A stretch of 64,000 nucleotides of DNA from assembly GCA_041495205.1 (NCBI GenBank), contig JBGQCF010000005.1, positions 27,773 to 91,772 on the forward strand, read 5' to 3'. This document shows positions 32,995-41,986 of this stretch, one piece after another; within the stretch, counting starts at the first letter, position 1, and every line of letters starts with the position of its first letter. The notes under the pieces are model-generated. The model searched no databases, had not been told where the DNA came from, and saw only the letters and a list, made by a program, of their open reading frames with translations. The position numbers and the translations under genes were made by a program. This DNA comes from JAHFRG01 sp041495205 (GTDB lineage Bacteria; Pseudomonadota; Gammaproteobacteria; Burkholderiales; JAHFRG01).

Positions 32995-34374
32995 TTAATT
33001 GCCATCGATGCGCAAGGGGATGTACAAGGCATTGTCACTGCGCCGCACCAGCAATGCGATATTGCGCCCTTTATCATATTTACCGATCAATTGGCTGAAT
33101 TGATCGACCGATTTTACGTCCTGGTTATTAACAGCCAGAATGATGTCGCCGCGGCGTATCCCGGCGCGTGCCGCAGTACCCTGCACATCTTCAACCAGTA
33201 TTCCGCCGCGAATTCCAAGCTCGCTGCGCTGGTCCGCAGTAAGGTCGCTCAAAGTTATTCCCAGGCGGTTGTCGGGCGTCTTGCCGTGCTTGCTGGAACG
33301 CTGAGCTACTTTTTCATCCGCCGGGATTTCACCAATCGTCAATGAAATATCCTTACTCGCGCCTTTGCGCCAAATCTGTACCGTCACTTTTGATCCCGGC
33401 TTTGTCGAACCCACAATGCGCGGGAGATCAGCCGAGCTATTGACCGTTTTGTCGTCGAATTTAAGAATCACGTCGCTGGGCTCGAGGCCTGCTTTGTCAG
33501 CGGGGCTGCCTTTTTCCACGGAATTGATGAGCGCGCCCACCGGCTTGCTCAGGCCAAACGAATCGGCGAGCTCTTTCGTCACTTCCTGAATCACCACGCC
33601 GATGCGTCCGCGACTTACCTTGCCGGTGGTGCGCAATTGCTCGGTGATGTCCATTGCCACGTCAATCGGGATGGCAAACGACAAGCCCATGAATCCGCCG
33701 GTGCGGCTGTAAATCTGTGAATTGATGCCGACGACTTCACCTTTCAGATTAAACAACGGCCCCCCTGAGTTGCCGGGGTTGATCGCGACGTCGGTCTGGA
33801 TAAAGGGAACGAAATTTTCCTGAGGCAGCGATCGCCCCTTGGCGCTGACAATGCCCGCGGTCACGCTGTTCTCGAAACCGAAAGGCGAACCGATAGCCAC
33901 TACCCATTCCCCAACCTTGAGTTTTGCCGGGTCCCCCAGAGTCACTTTGGGGAGACCTGTTGCGTCGATTTTGAGTAACGCAACGTCGGTGCGGCGGTCG
34001 CTGCCTATGACCTTGGCTTTAAATTCGCGCTTGTCGGTCAATTTAACCGTCACCTCATCAGCATCGGACACCACGTGCGCGTTGGTGAGAAGATAACCGT
34101 CAGAACTGATGATGAAACCCGAGCCGAGGGATTTCGATTCAAACTCGCGAGGCACGGGTGGGGCGAAGCGCTTGAAGAATTCGTAGAAAGGATCGTCTTC
34201 GGAAAACGGCAGCTGGGGGATTCCCTGCTGGGCTTGCACGGTTTGCGTGGTGCTGACGTTAACCACGGCCGGCCCCTGCTTTTCCGCCAATTCGGTAAAA
34301 TCGGGCAAATCCTTGGCTAGAACAGGCGCGATAAACGAAGTAAAAAAGACAAACGCCAAAAACAGTTTTTTCAT
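32995..34374 (-). CDS. degP: periplasmic DegP/MucD-type serine protease
   Basis: HtrA-family protease-chaperone for misfolded envelope proteins. A Sec signal peptide (MKKLFLAFVFFTSFIAPVLA) precedes a trypsin-like domain with the triad His100 (TNAHVV), Asp130 and Ser203 (GNSGGPL). Two PDZ domains follow. 459 residues. It lies downstream of rpoE-rseA-rseB, the MucD position, so it is probably under sigma-E control. mucD is an equally valid name. Confidence 0.93.
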   Translation of the reverse strand: MKKLFLAFVFFTSFIAPVLAKDLPDFTELAEKQGPAVVNVSTTQTVQAQQGIPQLPFSEDDPFYEFFKRFAPPVPREFESKSLGSGFIISSDGYLLTNAHVVSDADEVTVKLTDKREFKAKVIGSDRRTDVALLKIDATGLPKVTLGDPAKLKVGEWVVAIGSPFGFENSVTAGIVSAKGRSLPQENFVPFIQTDVAINPGNSGGPLFNLKGEVVGINSQIYSRTGGFMGLSFAIPIDVAMDITEQLRTTGKVSRGRIGVVIQEVTKELADSFGLSKPVGALINSVEKGSPADKAGLEPSDVILKFDDKTVNSSADLPRIVGSTKPGSKVTVQIWRKGASKDISLTIGEIPADEKVAQRSSKHGKTPDNRLGITLSDLTADQRSELGIRGGILVEDVQGTAARAGIRRGDIILAVNNQDVKSVDQFSQLIGKYDKGRNIALLVRRSDNALYIPLRIDGN

Positions 34375-34470
34375 TGATTCACTTCCTTGTCTCGTTTAAA
34401 ACCATCAGCGCTGCATTGGGAAGAATTATAGAGTATCCCGGAACAGAAAACGGTTTGCGGGCGTAGGCGT

Positions 34471-35442
34471 CTATTTGCCGGTGTAGTACACTGAATTGCC
34501 GATTTGCATTACGGTCATTGCCGGGGCTTCGCCCAACACTGTGATCTGGTATTCGTCCACGGGTTTGGTATAAATATTCAGCGCGCCACGTTTTGACAGC
34601 CCGTTTAAAGGCTTAGCTCCGGAATTGAGCGGTTCGATGAATACCGACACCGCCGCCAACCCGTCAGAGTAAACGATATGCGAAATCGGCGCCGGCTTGC
34701 CGCTGATCATGCGCTTGACTTCCATGATTTTCCTGAATCCTGCGGGTGGGCTTTTGAGAGTCCATCCGGTTTCTGTGGACATCGGCCCGGGCTGCCCGGC
34801 GCGGTCATAACGCCAGCCCGCGGCTTTGGCTGGGTATTTCGGTTTAAGCATTTCCTCATCTATCGGCCCGCCGATATTTAGCTGTGTAAACGAAAATTGC
34901 TCCACCACTTCGTTTTTTTCGTCCAGCATGCTGGCTTTTAGCAGCAAGCCCGAATTGATATCCGCCCAAAAGCGGTGCCCGTAGCGCAGGCCGTCCTTGG
35001 GTTGCAGCACCAACCCCTGGCAATCGAACCCTGCAATGCGCTCCTGCTCGCCTTTTTTAATCACATAACTTTCGCCGAGGTTGCTTAAATACTCGGGAAG
35101 CAAGGCTGGGAAAGCCTTAGCCGCCTTGCGTTTCTCCACTTTCACGGTTTTGCTTTCCGGCAAAAAACATTGCACTTCGTCGTTGTTGCGAATAATCTCG
35201 CGCGGCAGACCGTCCATGATTTCAAGTTTTTCGTGCTCACCGGAACCGTCCACCGCATGCACAATTCGGGAGGTTTCAACATGGTTGCCGTATTGGTAGA
35301 TGAAAGTGCCGCTGTAATTCAATTGATGCGCGGCGGAAGCGATTTTCTGCAGCCACGCCAGGACGTCATCAGAAGGCGCGGGACTGTCCGCCAGCAGGGT
35401 TGGGGGCCAGGCTAGGAACAGGCTGAGCAGCAGGACTCTCAT
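34471..35442 (-). CDS. rseB: sigma-E regulatory protein RseB/MucB
   Basis: Periplasmic protein that binds the anti-sigma factor RseA and shields it from proteolysis, sensing lipopolysaccharide and outer-membrane protein signals. A signal peptide precedes a LolA-like N-terminal domain (YSGTFIYQYGNHVETSRIVH) and the MucB C-terminal domain (PVDEYQITVLGEAPAM). 323 residues. The ATG overlaps the rseA stop (ATGA). Confidence 0.93.
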   Translation of the reverse strand: MRVLLLSLFLAWPPTLLADSPAPSDDVLAWLQKIASAAHQLNYSGTFIYQYGNHVETSRIVHAVDGSGEHEKLEIMDGLPREIIRNNDEVQCFLPESKTVKVEKRKAAKAFPALLPEYLSNLGESYVIKKGEQERIAGFDCQGLVLQPKDGLRYGHRFWADINSGLLLKASMLDEKNEVVEQFSFTQLNIGGPIDEEMLKPKYPAKAAGWRYDRAGQPGPMSTETGWTLKSPPAGFRKIMEVKRMISGKPAPISHIVYSDGLAAVSVFIEPLNSGAKPLNGLSKRGALNIYTKPVDEYQITVLGEAPAMTVMQIGNSVYYTGK

Positions 35443-35954
35443 CGGTTGGTTTCCGGGGCACCGTCCGAAACTGTGCGTACGTAAGGCGCGACACCTTGTA
35501 TCGTTGTGCTGGGTGAAAATTCCTGGTGGGCTAACAAGTATTCGTTGACATTGCTGTTGAGAGGATATCTGGGTAGGCTGGCCAAGGCTGCGGCATTGGA
35601 TTGTTGGGTGGCCGCAAGGTTGTCTTTGGCCTTGTCGGTATTGTTTTGCAGGACTACCCAGGCCACCATGGCCACTGCGGCGAGCGAAGCGGCGATCGAC
35701 AGTGCCGCGATCTTGGTTTTATGCAGCAGAGGACGGCGCGGCGCCAGGATAACCGGTTCCAGAGCCAGTTTTTCCTTGATGCGTTTGCCGAATTCTGCGG
35801 AAACGATGCCGGTTTGCCGCATCACGTCGCCAATCAGATGATAACCAAACCAGACATCGCGCAGCTCTTCATCTTGCTTGAGTCTGGAAATCGCAGTAGC
35901 TGCGTCTTCCCGGTCCAGTTCACCGTCCATCAAGGCCGATATATCGTGTTTCAT
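35439..35954 (-). CDS. rseA: sigma-E anti-sigma factor RseA/MucA
   Basis: Inner-membrane anti-sigma factor that holds sigma-E. The N-terminal anti-sigma domain (MKHDISALMDGELDRED, then YHLIGDVMRQ) is followed by a transmembrane helix near IAALSIAASLAAVAMVAWVV and a periplasmic domain that would contact RseB. ATG at 35954 with AGAGGTGG upstream; the open frame to 36059 overlaps rpoE and is not used. 171 residues. Regulated proteolysis by DegS and RseP is expected; rseP is in this window. Confidence 0.92.
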   Translation of the reverse strand: MKHDISALMDGELDREDAATAISRLKQDEELRDVWFGYHLIGDVMRQTGIVSAEFGKRIKEKLALEPVILAPRRPLLHKTKIAALSIAASLAAVAMVAWVVLQNNTDKAKDNLAATQQSNAAALASLPRYPLNSNVNEYLLAHQEFSPSTTIQGVAPYVRTVSDGAPETNR

Positions 35955-35956
35955 AA

Positions 35957-36556
35957 TCACCACCTCTTGTCTTTGCTGGTGCCGAGCATCGGCCGAAGTT
36001 TCTCGGCTATCGCCTCGCGCGCCCGAAAAATCCGCGAACGCACGGTGCCAATGGGGCAACTCATGATTGATGCAATATCCTCGTAACTCAGTCCTTCAAT
36101 TTCACGCAGCGTAATCGCGGTTCTAAGCTCGTCAGGCAGCTCTTGCAGCGTTTGGTTCACTGTGTTGGCTATCTGCTTGCTCATCAACTCGTTCTCGGGC
36201 GTATTCAGGTCCTTGAGTTGCTCGCCATCCTCAAAATTCTCCGCGTCCGCGATATCAAACTCTGTCGTGGTCGGCGCACGCCGCCGCATGGCCACCAGAT
36301 AGTTCTTCGCGGTATTGATGCCGATCCGGTACAGCCAGGTATAGAACGCGCTGTCGCCCCGGAACGACGGCAAAGCACGGTACGCCTTGATAAATGCTTC
36401 TTGCGTGACATCCTCGATTTCTGCGGCGTCACGTATGAAGCGGGATAACAGCCTTCCCAGTTTGCGCTGGTATTTGGCCACCAGCAACTCAAAGGCATGT
36501 TTGTCTCCGTGTTGTGCGCGTTCGACCAGCTGCTGGTCGATTTCACGATCACCCAT
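35957..36556 (-). CDS. rpoE: RNA polymerase sigma factor RpoE/AlgU
   Basis: ECF sigma factor for envelope stress. Region 2 (DAAEIEDVTQEAFIKAYRAL) and region 4 (LREIEGLSYEDIASIMSC then GTVRSRIFRAREA) are intact. 199 residues. It heads the rpoE-rseA-rseB-degP operon; rseA begins 3 bp after its stop. It is divergent from nadB, as in many beta/gammaproteobacteria. Confidence 0.97.
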   Translation of the reverse strand: MGDREIDQQLVERAQHGDKHAFELLVAKYQRKLGRLLSRFIRDAAEIEDVTQEAFIKAYRALPSFRGDSAFYTWLYRIGINTAKNYLVAMRRRAPTTTEFDIADAENFEDGEQLKDLNTPENELMSKQIANTVNQTLQELPDELRTAITLREIEGLSYEDIASIMSCPIGTVRSRIFRAREAIAEKLRPMLGTSKDKRW

Positions 36557-36694
36557 GTGCAGCGATTCCCTGAATACCGCTCGTTATACTTGCAGACGCT
36601 GTAGCTTGCCATACGATCAATTTCTGGCAGCGGGCTAGTATACCTTACTTAGTTCAGTTCGCTCCCAAGGAAGCGCACACCAACACCTAGCCCT

Positions 36695-36721
36695 AAAGAC
36701 AACCCCCCGGTTTAATAGTTC
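36695..36721 (-). promoter_or_regulatory. candidate sigma-E-type promoter upstream of rpoE
   Basis: On the minus strand GAACTA, a 16-bp spacer and TCTTT resemble the sigma-E/AlgU consensus GAACTT-N16-TCTGA. rpoE autoregulation is common. It lies about 140 bp from the rpoE start. Two positions deviate from consensus. Confidence 0.35.
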
Positions 36722-36811
36722 AGTTTGGGTTAGGGTTATTCAAGCCCGGCACGCTGCGGCTGTCATGCCGGCTCTGTTATAGTAGGGCTTGTTTTAAATT
36801 GAGGAGTGAAA

Positions 36812-38419
36812 TTGCAGCGCTTTGATGTGGTGATCATTGGCAGCGGGCTCGCCGGCCTCACGGCGGCGCTCAACCTCGCTGACCGCAAAAAAATCGGGCT
36901 GATTACCAAGAAAGCCCTGATTGACGGGGCCAGCAGCTGGGCACAGGGGGGAATTGCCGCGGTGTTGGGCGATGATGACTCGATTGCAGAGCATATTAGG
37001 GATACCCTGATCGCCGGCGCCGGCCTGTGCGATGAAACGGTGACACGTTATGTGGTGGAACACGGTCGTGGCAGCGTACAGTGGCTGATCAGCCAGGGGG
37101 TGCAGTTCACTCGTGACGCGGAGAGCGACAGCGGCTATCACCTCACCCGCGAAGGCGGCCATAGCCACCGCCGGGTGATCCATGCCGCCGACGCCACCGG
37201 GCATGTGGTGCAGACCACCCTGGAAGCCAAAGTCAAAGCCCATCCCAATATAATCGTGTTCGAGCACCATATCGCAGTGGACCTTATTAGCGGCAGGAAA
37301 ATCGGGATTCCCGACAACCGCTGCTATGGCGTGTACGTGCTGGACAGCCTTGCCGATAAGGTCAAAACCATCGCCGCCGACCACACCGTGCTGGCGACAG
37401 GCGGAGCAGGCAAAGTTTATCTCTACACCACCAGCCCGGACACCGCGACCGGGGATGGCATCGCCATGGGTTGGCGCGCCGGCTGCCGCATCGCCAACAT
37501 GGAATTCATCCAGTTCCACCCTACCTGCCTTTACCACCCGCATGCCAAGTCATTCCTCATTTCAGAAGCAGTGCGCGGCGAAGGCGGGATTCTACGCCTG
37601 CCTGACGGCACACGCTTCATGCCCGCGCATGATGAGCGCGCCGAGCTTGCGCCGCGCGATATTGTGGCGCGCGCCATAGACTTCGAGATGAAAAAACGCG
37701 GACTGGATTGCGTCTACCTGGATATTTCGCACAAGCCGGCGGATTTTATAGTCGAGCACTTCCCCACCATCCATGCCCGTTGCCTGGAACTGGGTATAGA
37801 CATGACCCGCGAGCCGATACCGGTGGTGCCTGCAGCGCACTATATCTGCGGCGGCGTGGTCGCCGACCGCCATGGACGCACCGATTTGCCCGGCCTGTAC
37901 GCGGTTGGGGAAACAGCGCATACCGGCATGCACGGCGCAAATCGGCTCGCCAGCAATTCGCTTTTGGAATGCCTGGTATTCGGCCAGGCTGCGGCAAGCG
38001 ATATCCTGGAGCAACCCTCAAAGCCGCGAGTTAGCCTGCCGGAATGGGACGAAAGCCGGGTCACCGACGCCGATGAGGAAATCGTGATATCCCACAACTG
38101 GGACGAGCTGCGCCGCTTCATGTGGGACTACGTCGGCATTGTGCGCACCAGCAAGCGTCTGGAGCGGGCGCAGCACCGCATCCGGTTGTTGCATGAAGAA
38201 ATCAACGAGTACTATGCCAATTTCAGGGTGAGTGGGGATTTGCTGGAATTACGTAACTTGGTGATGACCGCCGACCTCATTGTGCAAAGCGCCATACTGC
38301 GTCATGAAAGCCGCGGCCTGCATTTCAGCCGCGATTACCCCACAGCTCTGCCAGAAGCGCGCAATACAGTGCTGCAGCAAAAAACCGAGGCTGTCAGTCA
38401 AGCGCTTAGGGCTATATAG
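36812..38419 (+). CDS. nadB: L-aspartate oxidase
   Basis: FAD enzyme that oxidises aspartate to iminoaspartate, first step of de novo NAD synthesis. FAD motif VVIIGSGLAGLTAALNLA, then GGIAAVLGDDDS, RGEGGILRLPDG and HTGMHGANRLASNSLLECLVFG. 535 residues. The start is probably the TTG at 36812, because GAGGAG lies 5 bp upstream; a GTG at 36806 overlaps that site. It is divergent from rpoE, and its 3' end overlaps ygfX convergently by 8 bp. Confidence 0.95.
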   Translation: MQRFDVVIIGSGLAGLTAALNLADRKKIGLITKKALIDGASSWAQGGIAAVLGDDDSIAEHIRDTLIAGAGLCDETVTRYVVEHGRGSVQWLISQGVQFTRDAESDSGYHLTREGGHSHRRVIHAADATGHVVQTTLEAKVKAHPNIIVFEHHIAVDLISGRKIGIPDNRCYGVYVLDSLADKVKTIAADHTVLATGGAGKVYLYTTSPDTATGDGIAMGWRAGCRIANMEFIQFHPTCLYHPHAKSFLISEAVRGEGGILRLPDGTRFMPAHDERAELAPRDIVARAIDFEMKKRGLDCVYLDISHKPADFIVEHFPTIHARCLELGIDMTREPIPVVPAAHYICGGVVADRHGRTDLPGLYAVGETAHTGMHGANRLASNSLLECLVFGQAAASDILEQPSKPRVSLPEWDESRVTDADEEIVISHNWDELRRFMWDYVGIVRTSKRLERAQHRIRLLHEEINEYYANFRVSGDLLELRNLVMTADLIVQSAILRHESRGLHFSRDYPTALPEARNTVLQQKTEAVSQALRAI

Positions 38420-38843
38420 GCCCGGGCTTGTATTTCCAGCGCAGCAAAACGCGGAGTTTGCGAAAATCTTCGGAGTTGATCGCGTCGGGAAGAATCACCA
38501 CATGCCTCGCCAGCCGCTCGCCATGGGCTTTGAGATTCAATACCGTAAGCGAAGCGGATACATAGCTGGTAGGAAGCAAAATACCGTCTAGCCGCCTCCC
38601 ATTACGTGTTTCGATCACGCAAGTGCAATCTTCCCCTGTTTCCAGCGCGATTATCGAGTTTGGCGCGGCAAGCCGGGCATTGCGTTCGAGATAAAACACA
38701 AAACTGGTGCAGAAAGCCAGAATGGCAGCTACTTTCAGCCATATCGGCAGCGGCAGAACCAGGAACAGCCCTATCGCAATCGCATGAACTGCGCTAAGCA
38801 ATAGAGTCAGATACACGGAAGGTTTAAGCCGGATGTTGAGCAT
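38412..38843 (-). CDS. ygfX: YgfX-like membrane protein
   Basis: 143 residues beginning MLNIRLKPSVYLTLLLSAVH, with two close transmembrane helices at about 10-50, then a soluble domain rich in beta strands (RNGRRLDGILLPTSYVS, LLRWKY). This is the YgfX (CptA-like, PF07254) pattern; in gammaproteobacteria it is paired with sdhE (cptB), which is not present here. Start at ATG 38843; a longer frame to 38897 is unlikely. Location next to nadB matches the family habit. Role unsettled. Confidence 0.75.
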   Translation of the reverse strand: MLNIRLKPSVYLTLLLSAVHAIAIGLFLVLPLPIWLKVAAILAFCTSFVFYLERNARLAAPNSIIALETGEDCTCVIETRNGRRLDGILLPTSYVSASLTVLNLKAHGERLARHVVILPDAINSEDFRKLRVLLRWKYKPGPI

Positions 38844-38987
38844 TCTGTTTTGCCGCAGCGTCAGCAAGATGCAGCCGGGTTTCGTCCAGCGTCGCAATCG
38901 CGATGGAGTTAATCAGAGGTTCCTTAATTGTAATAAGCGCGCAAATCGTATATTTTACAGATTCCATGTTTTACACGCAGTACAACC

Positions 38988-39812
38988 ATGCCGAATAAAC
39001 GCACGGCCTTTTTCATTTCCGACCGCACCGGCATCACGGTGGAGATGCTCGGGCACAGCCTGCTTACCCAGTTTGACGGGGTCGAGTTCAAGCAGATTAC
39101 GATACCGTTCGTGGATACGAAGGAAAAAGCCAGGGAAGCCGCAAACCATATCAATGAAGTCGGACACGCCGAAGGCAGTTCTCCACTGGTATTCAGCACG
39201 CTGGTCAATCCTGAAATCAGCGCCGTGGTTGCGGCTGCAAACGCCTTGTTCATGGATTTTTTCCAGGTTTTTACCGGTCCGCTGGAAAATGCGCTTGGCG
39301 TTAAATCCTCGCACACTATCGGCCGCTCGCACAGCTTCAGCAACAGCTACGATTACCAGTCGCGCATAGAAGCCGTGAACTATGCTTTGGGTCACGATGA
39401 CGGGGTGTCCACCCGTGACCTGAACCAGGCCGATTTGATTTTGATAGGCGTATCGCGCTGCGGCAAAACCCCGACGTGCCTGTACCTGGCTTTGCTGTTC
39501 GGCATCCGTGCCGCCAATTACCCGTTATTACTCGAAGATTTCAGTTCGATGACCCTGCCCGCGCAGCTTAAACCATTCCGCCACAAGCTCTACGGGCTGA
39601 CCATTAATCCGGAGCGTCTGCAGCATATCCGTAATGAACGCAAGCCGGGCAGCCGCTATGCCACACTCGCCAACTGCCAATTCGAAATCAAGGAGGCGGA
39701 AGCGCTGATGCGCCAAGAAGGGATTCATTACCTCGATACTACGACCAAATCTATTGAAGAAATCGCCACGACTATTTTGCATAAGTCGAATTTAGAGCGG
39801 CATATTTATTAG
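38988..39812 (+). CDS. ppsR: pyruvate, water dikinase regulatory protein
   Basis: DUF299 bifunctional serine/threonine kinase and pyrophosphorylase that inactivates and reactivates PEP synthase. N-terminal FISDRTGITVEMLGHSLL, the P-loop GVSRCGKTPTCLYLA near residue 153, and LTINPERL are characteristic. 274 residues. A PEP synthase gene is expected elsewhere. It is convergent with trmH (6 bp). Confidence 0.93.
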   Translation: MPNKRTAFFISDRTGITVEMLGHSLLTQFDGVEFKQITIPFVDTKEKAREAANHINEVGHAEGSSPLVFSTLVNPEISAVVAAANALFMDFFQVFTGPLENALGVKSSHTIGRSHSFSNSYDYQSRIEAVNYALGHDDGVSTRDLNQADLILIGVSRCGKTPTCLYLALLFGIRAANYPLLLEDFSSMTLPAQLKPFRHKLYGLTINPERLQHIRNERKPGSRYATLANCQFEIKEAEALMRQEGIHYLDTTTKSIEEIATTILHKSNLERHIY

Positions 39813-39818
39813 CCCCAA

Positions 39819-40604
39819 TTAGTCGTTCTTTTCATCTTGCCTGATTTTTTCAAACAGACAGATTGCTGCGGCGGCGGCGGCATTCAGCGATTCCATTGTT
39901 CCCGGCATCGGTATCCTGATGCGCTCGTGGGCGGATTTCAGAAGTTGCGCTGATACCCCTGACCCTTCATTGCCGATGATAAAAGCGATCGGCCCGCGGC
40001 AATCCGTCTGATACAGCGATTTCTTCGCATTTGGGTCGGTTGCGATGATTTTGCCTTTGAATTGTTTTACCACGGCCAGCAGATCAGCATCCTCGAAAAT
40101 CAACAGCCGGAAATGCGCGCCCATGGCGGCGCGCAGGGTTTTGGGTGACCATGCAAAGGCGCAGTTTTTCGAAAGAAACGCGCAGTCCACTCCCGCTGCT
40201 GCGGCTGAGCGCAGTATCGAACCCAGGTTTCCTGCATCCTGGATATTTTCCAGCAACACACAGAAGCGGATTTTAGCAGGCTGCCCAGTGAGTACCGGGG
40301 CATTGATGATGGCAAGGATCCCGGCCGGTGAGACAACGGGGGAAATTTCATTGAACAGGGAATCAGGCAGTTCAAACGGATCAAGTCCGGGGATTTGCCG
40401 CAGCAGGCTTTGTATCTCGTTGTGCTTCATGCCGCTGGTGCTGACGACCACGGATTCCGGCACGCCGAACACCGAGCAGTAAGCAGACACCAGATGAGGG
40501 CCGTCAAGCAACGCTTTGCCGGTTTTTCTTCTTGCCCTGGATGAATGCGCGAGCTTCGAAAGCGACCTGAACAGCGCGTTGTTGCGCGAGACGATGTGCT
40601 TCAC
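39819..40604 (-). CDS. TrmH/SpoU family RNA methyltransferase
   Basis: SAM-dependent 2'-O-ribose methyltransferase of the SPOUT fold. Knot motifs: ENIQDAGNLGSILRSAAAAG, PIAFIIGNEGSGVS and IPMPGTMESLNAAAAAAICL. A small N-terminal substrate-binding part (MKHIVSRNNALFRSL) precedes it. A GTG at 40604 is chosen: it lies 7 bp after the senA stop, whereas the upstream frame runs into senA. 261 residues. The target nucleotide (rRNA or tRNA) is not evident. Confidence 0.9.
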   Translation of the reverse strand: MKHIVSRNNALFRSLSKLAHSSRARRKTGKALLDGPHLVSAYCSVFGVPESVVVSTSGMKHNEIQSLLRQIPGLDPFELPDSLFNEISPVVSPAGILAIINAPVLTGQPAKIRFCVLLENIQDAGNLGSILRSAAAAGVDCAFLSKNCAFAWSPKTLRAAMGAHFRLLIFEDADLLAVVKQFKGKIIATDPNAKKSLYQTDCRGPIAFIIGNEGSGVSAQLLKSAHERIRIPMPGTMESLNAAAAAAICLFEKIRQDEKND

Positions 40605-40611
40605 GGGCCAG

Positions 40612-41916
40612 TTATTGCGGCTCGATGGCGCAGGTGCGGAAACCGCCGAACACGTCGCGCCGATCCGGCGTATAAAAATTACGCCAGCTGTTGCGCAACA
40701 GCCTCGCGCGAGTGGCGAAGCATCCGCCACGCAGTACTTTATGGTTGCCGAACCACGGTGCGGAATATTCCTTGTAAGGATCGGCTACGAACCCGGGATA
40801 AGGCAGAAACCAGTCGGCAGTCCATTCCCAGACATTACCCATCATTTGCCTTAAACCCCATGCGCTGTCGCCTTCCGGAAAAGCGTTAACGGAAGCGCTG
40901 CCCGCGGTGAAGCCGTCAAGGTTGGCATGTTTGCCAGCACGCTGATCGTTTCCCCAGGGGTAGCGCCGCTTGAGCGCGGTGTTGCCGGGCGCCGTTGCCG
41001 CTGCCATTTCCCATTCCGCCTCGGTGGGAAGACGCCGTTTAGCCCAGCGGCAATATGCTTCCGACTCGAACCAGTTGACGTGGATGACTGCGTTGTGGGG
41101 CGGCAGTAAAACCCATTCATTGAAATGGCGCAACAGCCATGCGCCGTCTTTTTTGACCCAATACGCCGGGGCGTCCGCATGCGCGTCTTGCCTCCATCGC
41201 CAGCCCTGCTCCGACCACAGTTCACGGCGCTGGTAGCCGTCATCGCCTATGAACGAGACGAATTCGTCGTTGCTCACCGCGGTGCGCGAGATCCGGAAAG
41301 GCTTGACTTCGATTTCGTGCGCCCATTTTTCATTGTCGAATACAAACCCATCCTGAGGCGTTGCGCCCAGCATCATGGTTCCCGCGGATACCGCCACATC
41401 TTTAACGTAATCACCCTGTGTAATCGCTATTTGGGAAGGACTGGCAAACTTGGGCTTGGAATAACCGAGTGTTTGCCGGGTGTAGTAAAGCGCCTCTCCG
41501 TGCATGTCTTCATGAAACAACGCAAGGTGGGCAAAATAATCGAGGCTGTCATCTCCCCGCTGTAATTTATCGAGCACGCGCTGCAATACCTCTTCCAGGT
41601 AAGCAAGTGTCTGATCGAGACCAGGTAACGACAGGCCCCAACGCGTGTCATGCGCAACCGTGGCCGAATCATAAAGTGCATCGGCATGCGGCAGGATAGA
41701 CGGGGTCAACGCCCCAGAGCCGCTGAAACGCAGGCACCAATACTCCTGGAACCATCCGACATGCCCTAGCTCCCACAATGGCGGATTGACAATGGCAAGT
41801 CTCGGCCCGAGCCATTGATTGCCGTTAAGATCGCTAACTAGCGCCAATGTGCGTTTTCTGGAGTCGCACAGTTGCTGGCCGAGATCCGCCTCATGCTGTG
41901 ATGAAGGTGCGTTCAT
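40612..41916 (-). CDS. senA: EgtB-like iron enzyme, probable selenoneine synthase SenA
   Basis: 434 residues with the EgtB/SenA architecture: an N-terminal DinB-like helical domain carrying His52 (ELGHVGWFQEYW), His135 and His139 (LFHEDMHGEALYY), the non-heme iron triad, and a C-terminal FGE-sulfatase domain (RLPTEAEWEMA, MGNVWEWTADWF, VLRGGCFATRA). EgtB joins cysteine to hercynine; SenA joins a selenosugar. The divergent TIGR04348-type glycosyltransferase is the known partner of SenA, so senA is more likely than egtB. No egtD or senC is in the window. trmH follows directly. Confidence 0.8.
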   Translation of the reverse strand: MNAPSSQHEADLGQQLCDSRKRTLALVSDLNGNQWLGPRLAIVNPPLWELGHVGWFQEYWCLRFSGSGALTPSILPHADALYDSATVAHDTRWGLSLPGLDQTLAYLEEVLQRVLDKLQRGDDSLDYFAHLALFHEDMHGEALYYTRQTLGYSKPKFASPSQIAITQGDYVKDVAVSAGTMMLGATPQDGFVFDNEKWAHEIEVKPFRISRTAVSNDEFVSFIGDDGYQRRELWSEQGWRWRQDAHADAPAYWVKKDGAWLLRHFNEWVLLPPHNAVIHVNWFESEAYCRWAKRRLPTEAEWEMAAATAPGNTALKRRYPWGNDQRAGKHANLDGFTAGSASVNAFPEGDSAWGLRQMMGNVWEWTADWFLPYPGFVADPYKEYSAPWFGNHKVLRGGCFATRARLLRNSWRNFYTPDRRDVFGGFRTCAIEPQ

Positions 41917-41941
41917 CGAGTGCCGTGCCTTCTGATATAGT

Positions 41942-41969
41942 TTGAGACCCCTGATGGTTCCCTTATTAT
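41942..41969 (+). promoter_or_regulatory. possible senB promoter
   Basis: TTGAGA (41942-41947), a 16-bp spacer and TATTAT (41964-41969) lie in the 70-bp region between the divergent senA and senB genes. The predicted leader is about 11 nt and no Shine-Dalgarno is visible before the ATG at 41987. Confidence 0.45.
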
Positions 41970-41986
41970 CACAAGTTTATACCCGC

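Noticed and set aside
36794..37543. 249-codon open frame on the minus strand
   Set aside because: Shadow of nadB, with no motif and no ribosome site.
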